In this document: positions 58,628 through 64,000 of the stretch, piece after piece
Numbering within the stretch: the first letter of the stretch is position 1
Layout of the letters: each line of letters opens with the position of its first letter
From: Phocaeicola salanitronis DSM 18170
GTDB taxonomy: Bacteria; Bacteroidota; Bacteroidia; Bacteroidales; Bacteroidaceae
Direction of reading: 5' to 3'
NCBI RefSeq assembly: GCF_000190575.1
Contig: NC_015164.1
Location: forward strand, 3,244,501-3,308,500
DNA length: 64,000 nucleotides
Program-made: the position numbers and the translations under genes
The notes under the pieces: model-generated
The model's database searches: none
What the model was told of the DNA's origin: nothing
Seen by the model: the letters and a program-made list of their open reading frames with translations, nothing else

Positions 58628-59230
58628 TTATTCCACTCCAAAAAGAACAGCGAGGCCTTTATCTACTCCGGAAAAGCCCATGAACGCCATGGCAAGAAGC
58701 CCGGCAGTTACAAGCGCAATGGACATGCCTTGCATGCCTTTCGGAATATTGACCAAACTAAGCTGTTCGCGAATGCCTGCAAAGACAATCAATGCAAGCG
58801 CAAAGCCCAATGCCGTGGCAAAAGCGTATACAACGCCTGTCAGCAAATCAAAGTTCTTTTGGATAACCAGAATAGCAACGCCAAGGATACAGCAGTTCGT
58901 GGTAATTAACGGCAAAAACACGCCCAAAGCCTGATACAAAGCAGGAGAAACCTTCTTCAGGATAATTTCCACCATCTGCACCAATGCGGCAATCACCAGA
59001 ATGAAAGCGATTGTCTGCAGGTAAGCCAACCCGAAAGGGTCAAGCACGAATTTCTGAATGACGTAAGTCACAATCGTAGCCAAAGTCAAGACAAAAGCAA
59101 CTGCCGCTCCCATACCCATAGCGGTATCTACCTTTTTGGATACGCCTAAAAAAGGGCAAATACCTAAGAATTGTGACAACACAATGTTGTTCACAAAGAT
59201 GGCAGTGATAAATATCAATATATATTCCAT
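58628..59230 (-). CDS. rnfA: Rnf electron transport complex subunit A
   Basis: A 200-residue membrane subunit with six helices. The cysteines in FLGICPFLG (~25) and TTNCCILG (~113) are the sites where, with RnfE, an intramembrane Fe-S cluster is held in Rnf/Nqr-type complexes. The Rnf complex moves electrons between ferredoxin and NADH and couples this to Na+ or H+ transport. Last gene of the operon, 19 bases after rnfE. Confidence 0.95.
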   Translation of the reverse strand: MEYILIFITAIFVNNIVLSQFLGICPFLGVSKKVDTAMGMGAAVAFVLTLATIVTYVIQKFVLDPFGLAYLQTIAFILVIAALVQMVEIILKKVSPALYQALGVFLPLITTNCCILGVAILVIQKNFDLLTGVVYAFATALGFALALIVFAGIREQLSLVNIPKGMQGMSIALVTAGLLAMAFMGFSGVDKGLAVLFGVE

Positions 59231-59249
59231 ATTCCTGTCTATTTAAAAG

Positions 59250-59834
59250 TTATGCTTTTTTAAAGCGGTTTACAATAGCAATCAGATACCCCAATGCGAT
59301 AAAAGCACCCGGTGCCAGCACGAAGACCAACATACCGTATTGCTCAGGCATAATGGTGATATTAAACAACTTGCCTGTTCCCAAGAATTCACGGACTCCA
59401 CCCAACAGAGTCAGTGCAATCGTAAATCCAAGTCCGATGCCTAATCCGTCGAAGAAAGAGGCTATCGGCGTATTTTTACAGGCAAAAGCCTCCGCGCGTC
59501 CCAACAGGATACAGTTCACTACAATCAAAGGGATAAACAACCCCAATGTCGCATAAAGAGCAGGCACATAGGCTTGCATAACCATTTGCAAAATCGTAAC
59601 GAACGAAGCGATAACCACCACAAAGATAGGAATACGTACCATGTCAGGCACTAAATTCTTAATGGCAGATATCACAAAATTCGAACAAATCAACACAAAC
59701 ATTGTGGCAAGCCCCATTCCCATACCGTTAATGGCAGAAGAGGTGGTTCCCAATGTCGGACACATACCCAAAAGGAGTACAAACGTAGGATTCTCTTTTA
59801 CAATCCCGTTTATCAAAATCTTCAAATTACTCAT
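59250..59834 (-). CDS. rnfE: Rnf electron transport complex subunit E
   Basis: A 194-residue membrane protein paralogous to RnfA, with the paired cysteine regions LLGMCPTLG (~25) and VVNCILLGRAEAFA (~108). The longer amphipathic loop with GRAEAFACKNTPIASFFDGLGIGLGFT distinguishes RnfE from RnfA. It forms the membrane core of the complex with RnfA and RnfD. Confidence 0.95.
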   Translation of the reverse strand: MSNLKILINGIVKENPTFVLLLGMCPTLGTTSSAINGMGMGLATMFVLICSNFVISAIKNLVPDMVRIPIFVVVIASFVTILQMVMQAYVPALYATLGLFIPLIVVNCILLGRAEAFACKNTPIASFFDGLGIGLGFTIALTLLGGVREFLGTGKLFNITIMPEQYGMLVFVLAPGAFIALGYLIAIVNRFKKA

Positions 59835-59852
59835 AGTCTGCTCCTTTCCTCA

Positions 59853-60485
59853 CTATTTTTCATTACTTGTTTGATTATCGCCTGCCTGCTGTGTCGCACC
59901 GCTTGTGGCATCTACTTGCTGGTTCTTATAAACAGCATAAGCATTGTTTACAGCCAGAAGGAATGCGCGCGAAGTGATGGTAGAAGCGGTAATGGCATCT
60001 ATTTCGCCTCCGTCTTTACTTACGCTCAGCGGAGCGGCTCCCGGGTTCTTTCCGGTTATATCTCCTTTTCCTCCTTTTTTAAACCAATCAGCCGCTTTCG
60101 AGCCCAATCCCGGAGTTTCGGCATGGCTTAACAAAGAATAGTCAATGATATTCCCTTCCTTATCGAAACCGACAAGAACCGTTAATGCTCCTCCAAATCC
60201 GTTGGCAGAAGCCTCTACAGCCGCTCCGATAGGTTCTCCTCCCTTGGTCGCTTTATAAATTTTATAAGAAGCCCCGTTCAGTTCCACGGTCTCGGGCGCC
60301 TCGGCTGGATTATTGTCAAATCCGGGCACAACTACCGCAATAGCGTCACTCAAGGCTTTCGCATTGGCCTGTGCTATCGGCTCTGCCGTAGCATCGTTGA
60401 CCCATCCTAACAAACCTCCTGCAACGACAGAGAAGCCTGTAAGCGCCAACGCCATATTCTTTAAAGATGATTCAAGCTTTTTCAT
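59853..60485 (-). CDS. rnfG: Rnf electron transport complex subunit G
   Basis: A 210-residue periplasmic flavoprotein anchored by one N-terminal helix (MALALTGFSVVAGGLLGWV). The covalent FMN site is in DAITASTITS (residues 163-172, T169 the likely attachment threonine), and the preceding HAETPGLGSKAADWF is conserved. The C-terminal ~20 residues are polar and Gln/Thr-rich. The start overlaps rnfD by four bases. Confidence 0.94.
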   Translation of the reverse strand: MKKLESSLKNMALALTGFSVVAGGLLGWVNDATAEPIAQANAKALSDAIAVVVPGFDNNPAEAPETVELNGASYKIYKATKGGEPIGAAVEASANGFGGALTVLVGFDKEGNIIDYSLLSHAETPGLGSKAADWFKKGGKGDITGKNPGAAPLSVSKDGGEIDAITASTITSRAFLLAVNNAYAVYKNQQVDATSGATQQAGDNQTSNEK

Positions 60486-61489
60486 TTCTTTACTACCTCC
60501 CCATAACGTTTAGGTTTACAATAAGTATTAATCAACGGCGTGAACGCATTCATAATCAGAATAGCGAACGACATGCCTTCGGGATAAGCGCCGAACGTAC
60601 GGATCAATACGGTAAGGAAACCTATCGCAATGCCGTAAATAATCATACCCTTATGGGTCATAGGTGATGTGACATAATCGGTAGCCATAAAGATTGCGCC
60701 TAACATCAAACCGCCGGTAAAGAGATGATGTACCGGAGAAGCATAAATAGGATTAGCCAAATGCATCAATCCGGAGAATACAAATACCGTAGCAAGAATC
60801 GAAATGGGGATATGCCATGTGATAATCTTTTTCCATAACATATAGATAAGCCCCAAAAGCAAGGCTCCGGCACTGATTTCGCCTAAACATCCCACGCCCA
60901 TCTGACAACTGTCCGGAATGCCGATTAAGAGGTTAAAGCTACTTGGCAAGTCACTCAGCACAGACGGGTCGCCCGACTTAATGGCTTGCTTCATCAGCGC
61001 CAATGGAGTAGCTCCGGTCTCGGCGTCCAAATAAGAAGCCAATTGACCTGTCTGAGGCCAAGAGGTCATCTGTACCGGGAACGAAATAAGCAGGAATACA
61101 CGTCCCACCAAAGCCGGATTAAACGGATTGCAGCCCAATCCGCCAAAGGTCATCTTACCAATACCGATAGCCACCAACGCACCGATAATGATAATCCATA
61201 CAGGCAGGTTCGAAGGCAAGTTGAATGCCAGCAATACACCCGTCAGAGCGGCAGAGCCATCCATAATGGTGGTCTGCTCACGTTTCAGAATGTATTTCGT
61301 AATAGCCCATTCAAAGAAGACACACGCCGCAACCGAGGTCAGCGTGACGATAAGAGCCCCTAAACCAAAAACGATTAATGATACAAGCAAGGCAGGTATC
61401 AATGCAATCAAGACACCGTACATGTTTTTCTGCACGCTGTCGTTGTTATGCACGTGGGGCGATAATGATACGATTAATTTATTAGCCAT
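60482..61489 (-). CDS. rnfD: Rnf electron transport complex subunit D
   Basis: A 335-residue membrane protein with about ten helices. The covalent flavin threonine is T161 in AETGATPLALMK. The N-terminal SPHVHNNDSVQKNMYGVLIALIPALL and C-terminal DYVTSPMTHKGMIIYGIAIG are conserved. It forms the electron path across the membrane together with RnfG. Confidence 0.95.
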   Translation of the reverse strand: MANKLIVSLSPHVHNNDSVQKNMYGVLIALIPALLVSLIVFGLGALIVTLTSVAACVFFEWAITKYILKREQTTIMDGSAALTGVLLAFNLPSNLPVWIIIIGALVAIGIGKMTFGGLGCNPFNPALVGRVFLLISFPVQMTSWPQTGQLASYLDAETGATPLALMKQAIKSGDPSVLSDLPSSFNLLIGIPDSCQMGVGCLGEISAGALLLGLIYMLWKKIITWHIPISILATVFVFSGLMHLANPIYASPVHHLFTGGLMLGAIFMATDYVTSPMTHKGMIIYGIAIGFLTVLIRTFGAYPEGMSFAILIMNAFTPLINTYCKPKRYGEVVKK

Positions 61490-61501
61490 AATAGTCTACA
61501 A

Positions 61502-62839
61502 TTATTTTTTAGCATTGCGTGCACGGATGATTCCGCCCACCTTACCTTTTCCTAAACGAATATAATCCAACATCGGGCGATGTGAAGGACATGTAAACTG
61601 GCATGAACCGCATTCGATGCATGACATAATCATTTCATGTTCCACACGTTCCCAGTCGCCATGAGCCGAGCACGTGGCAAGCAAATAAGGCTCCAGTCCC
61701 ATCGGACAAACGCTCACACACTTGGCACAACGGATACACGGTTGGGGTGCGCCCCGACGTGCTTCCTTATCGTTCATAATCAAGACGCCCGAGCTTCCTT
61801 TGCAGATAGGGACTTCGATGTTCATCAGAGCCTTGCCCATCATCGGTCCGCCGCCGATTACCTTGCCGGTATCTTCCGGAAGCCCTCCGGCTGCTTCTAT
61901 CAGCTGGCTCATCGGAGTTCCCATGCGGGTAAGGAAGTTAGACGGATTCTTCAAGGATTTTCCGGTTACGGTCACGATACGCTCGAAAAGCGGCTTGTTC
62001 TTTTGTACGGCTTCATATACGGCATATACCGTACCTACGTTCTGTACGATAGCTCCTACATTGATAGGTATTGCAGGAGGAGCAGGCACCTGCCGCCCGA
62101 TAATCGCATCAATCAATTGCTTCTCGCCGCCTTGCGGATATTTCACTTTCAAGGGTACCACTTCGATGCCCGGATATCCGGCAGCTTTTTCAGTCAACAA
62201 CCGAATTGCATCCGGCTTGTTGTTCTCTATGCCGATATAAGCCTGATTTACCTTAGCCGCTTTCATCAAGATGCTCACTCCCACCAAGATCTCATCCGGT
62301 TTCTCAAGCATCAGCCGATGGTCGGCGGTCAGATAAGGTTCACATTCTACGGCATTAATAATCACACACTCGGCTTTGCATCCCGGGGGAGGAGTAAGTT
62401 TTACATGTGTGGGGAAACAGGCTCCACCCATGCCGACGACTCCCGCGTTCTTGATCTTCGTTACAATTTCTTCGGGAGTCAGGTTGCATTCTTTCACTAA
62501 CGTCGTGCTGCGGTCGATGGATGCTTCCCATTCGTCACCTTCCACATCAATGAAAATGGCAGGTTTGCGGTATCCGCTCGCATCAACAACATTGTCTATC
62601 TTATTCACTTTCCCAGATACAGAAGAGAAGATTGCAGCCGAAACAAAGCCTCCCGCCTCTGCAATCTTGGTTCCGACCTTTACGCTATCACCTTTCTTTA
62701 CGACAGGGGTAGCTGGGGCACCGATATGTTGGGACAAAGGGAACACTGCCTGCTTCGGAAGTGCAAGCGTTTCTATGGCTTTACCGGCCGACAATTTATT
62801 TTCTGCTGGATGAACTCCACCAATTCTAAACGTCTTCAC
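61502..62839 (-). CDS. rnfC: Rnf electron transport complex subunit C
   Basis: A 445-residue peripheral subunit that oxidises or reduces NAD. It has the N-terminal barrel-sandwich, the FMN/NADH region (GMGGACFPTHVKL and YPQGGEKQLIDAIIG) and two [4Fe-4S] motifs (CIRCAKCVSVCPMGL and CIECGSCQFTCPSHRP). It is cytoplasmic, bound to RnfD/E/A at the membrane. Length is at the short end of the family, without the long C-terminal repeats seen in E. coli RsxC. Confidence 0.95.
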   Translation of the reverse strand: MKTFRIGGVHPAENKLSAGKAIETLALPKQAVFPLSQHIGAPATPVVKKGDSVKVGTKIAEAGGFVSAAIFSSVSGKVNKIDNVVDASGYRKPAIFIDVEGDEWEASIDRSTTLVKECNLTPEEIVTKIKNAGVVGMGGACFPTHVKLTPPPGCKAECVIINAVECEPYLTADHRLMLEKPDEILVGVSILMKAAKVNQAYIGIENNKPDAIRLLTEKAAGYPGIEVVPLKVKYPQGGEKQLIDAIIGRQVPAPPAIPINVGAIVQNVGTVYAVYEAVQKNKPLFERIVTVTGKSLKNPSNFLTRMGTPMSQLIEAAGGLPEDTGKVIGGGPMMGKALMNIEVPICKGSSGVLIMNDKEARRGAPQPCIRCAKCVSVCPMGLEPYLLATCSAHGDWERVEHEMIMSCIECGSCQFTCPSHRPMLDYIRLGKGKVGGIIRARNAKK

Positions 62840-62844
62840 TTTAT

Positions 62845-63738
62845 CTATTGTTTTATGGGTTCTACTTCGTTTGGATTAAGCTCGGCTTTCGGTGCCTCAG
62901 GCTCTGCCGGTTTCGCCTTGCGTGGAGGGAAGTTTACGGCAATGATGGCACCCTGCGGGCATTCCGTTTCACATTTGCGGCACGACTTACACTTAGCCGG
63001 ATCGATGTATGCCAAATTGTTTTCCAACGTAATCGCTTCAAACGGACACACTTTCACACACTTGCCGCACCCGATACATGCAGCGGTACAAGCCTTACGG
63101 GCAACCGCACCTTTGTCCTTGTTTACACATTGTACATACACACGGCGGCTGTTCTTGCCTTTCGGACGAATCTCGATAATGTTTCGCGGACAAGCCTTGG
63201 CGCAAGCACCGCATGCCGTACATTTTTCTTCATCCACTTCTGGCAAACCTGTTTCCGGATTCATGCGGATGGCTCCGAACTGGCATGCCGATACACAATC
63301 GCCGCATCCCAAGCATCCGAAGAAACATCCCGTTTCGCCTCCGCTGGTAGAGTTGGCCACCACACATGAGCGCACGCCGTCGTATTGCGTAAGCCTCGGA
63401 CGGTTGGCACATGTACCGTTACATCTCACTACAGCTACCTTAGGTTCAGAAGCGGAAACTTCCAACCCTAAAATGCCAGCTACTTTCTCCATAGTAGGCT
63501 GCCCGCCTACCGGACATAGTTTCCCTTCCAATGAACCGGCTTTCACACATGCTGCCGCAAAGCCTGAACATCCAGGATACCCACATCCACCGCAATTGGC
63601 TTGAGGAAGCACAGCCGCCACTTGCGCAATTCGCGGATCTTCATACACAGCAAACTTCTTTGAAGCGGCATACAGGATTACGGCAGATACCAACCCGATG
63701 GCTCCCAATGAAATTACTGCAACCAAAATTAGATTCAT
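62845..63738 (-). CDS. rnfB: Rnf electron transport complex subunit B (multi-cluster ferredoxin type)
   Basis: A 297-residue subunit that takes electrons from ferredoxin. One N-terminal membrane helix (LVAVISLGAIGLVSAVILYAASKKF) precedes the Cys-rich domain ANCGGCGYPGC and four further cysteine clusters: CFFGCLGCGDCVSACQFGA, CTACGACAKACP, CIGCGKCVKVCPFEA and CKSCRKCETECPQGA. This is longer and richer in clusters than E. coli RsxB, as in anaerobes. First complete gene of the operon, 6 bases before rnfC. Confidence 0.95.
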   Translation of the reverse strand: MNLILVAVISLGAIGLVSAVILYAASKKFAVYEDPRIAQVAAVLPQANCGGCGYPGCSGFAAACVKAGSLEGKLCPVGGQPTMEKVAGILGLEVSASEPKVAVVRCNGTCANRPRLTQYDGVRSCVVANSTSGGETGCFFGCLGCGDCVSACQFGAIRMNPETGLPEVDEEKCTACGACAKACPRNIIEIRPKGKNSRRVYVQCVNKDKGAVARKACTAACIGCGKCVKVCPFEAITLENNLAYIDPAKCKSCRKCETECPQGAIIAVNFPPRKAKPAEPEAPKAELNPNEVEPIKQ

Positions 63739-63762
63739 AGATATAAAGTTAGTTTATTAATA

Positions 63763-64000
63763 TTATGCAACCGTTTCCAACGTAAAAACAAATGTACGGT
63801 CCAGCTTATGCCGGCACATATATATAATAAGGTAATAAGGAATCAAGGCACAAAGGCAAATCAATGCTGACCCGGCTTCATTCCCAGTCAGACGCAAAGC
63901 AATGACAAGGGATAAAACCACCACCAGGAACGGAATTACAAAAGCCAGCAATACGGCCTTCATGCTCATAGAAGATGTGCCTACTACCCACACCTTTTCC
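63763..64000 (-). CDS. SoxR-reducing system protein RseC family, C-terminal part (partial)
   Basis: The frame runs off the right edge of the window; about 78 codons are visible. Two membrane helices (AVLLAFVIPFLVVVLSLVIALRL and SALICLCALIPYYLIIYMC) follow a VWVVGTSSMSM segment, which fits the RseC/SoxR-reducer family often found at the head of rnf operons. An apparent GTG start at 63993 is probably internal. Confidence 0.75.
   Translation of the reverse strand, partial: EKVWVVGTSSMSMKAVLLAFVIPFLVVVLSLVIALRLTGNEAGSALICLCALIPYYLIIYMCRHKLDRTFVFTLETVA

Overview
The window looks like a chromosomal segment of a gut Bacteroidales, most likely Bacteroides or Phocaeicola. The evidence is two SusC/SusD pairs, a hybrid two-component regulator (HTCS), lipoproteins with acidic residues after the lipid cysteine, TAnnTTTG-type -7 promoter elements and many palindromic intergenic repeats. 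I see no rRNA, tRNA, CRISPR array, prophage or intact transposase gene.

Layout: 1-5.7 kb holds the 3' end of infB, a CvpA-like gene and sufBCDS (Fe-S cluster assembly). 5.9-18.3 kb (minus strand) is polysaccharide utilisation locus 1 (PUL1): SusC, SusD, an unknown AT-rich lipoprotein, a LysO-type amino-acid exporter split into two genes, a GH2 beta-galactosidase and a GH63-like alpha-glucosidase, packed tightly from the lipoprotein onward. 19-21.2 kb holds a TPR/LuxR-type membrane regulator and a GNAT acetyltransferase. 21.2-32.4 kb is mostly housekeeping: a small lipoprotein, nadK, an ExbB/ExbD/TonB set, a DJ-1 family gene, ispD, recG, lepA and a MATE transporter. 33.3-57 kb is PUL2, an arabinoxylan-type locus: GPH symporter, GH10, GH127/146, four GH43 enzymes, GH31, SusC, SusD and a convergent HTCS. 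57.4-64 kb (minus) holds galE, rnfBCDGEA and the edge of an RseC-like gene.

How it works together: PUL2 reads as two co-regulated transcription units. The promoters before the symporter (33.1 kb) and before the lipoprotein GH43 (45.0 kb) share tandem GTCRC half-sites at exactly 21-bp spacing, placed 36-37 bp upstream of a TAnnTTTG box, as expected for an AraC-type DNA-binding domain such as that of the HTCS. PUL1 is the most unusual locus. An alpha-glucosidase, a beta-galactosidase and a LysO-type lysine exporter in one operon would fit use of glucosyl-galactosyl-hydroxylysine, the O-glycan of collagen, with export of the leftover amino acid. That is a hypothesis from gene content, not a demonstrated function.

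The non-coding DNA is rich in structure: three arrays of three 15-bp dyads at exact 23-bp period (18.8, 52.3 and 57.3 kb), three copies of a ~176-194 bp element with 18-bp terminal inverted repeats (5.7, 28.8 and 32.7 kb), and long hairpins in many intergenic and intra-operon gaps. One triple-dyad element abuts a 5'-truncated AbiEii toxin gene.
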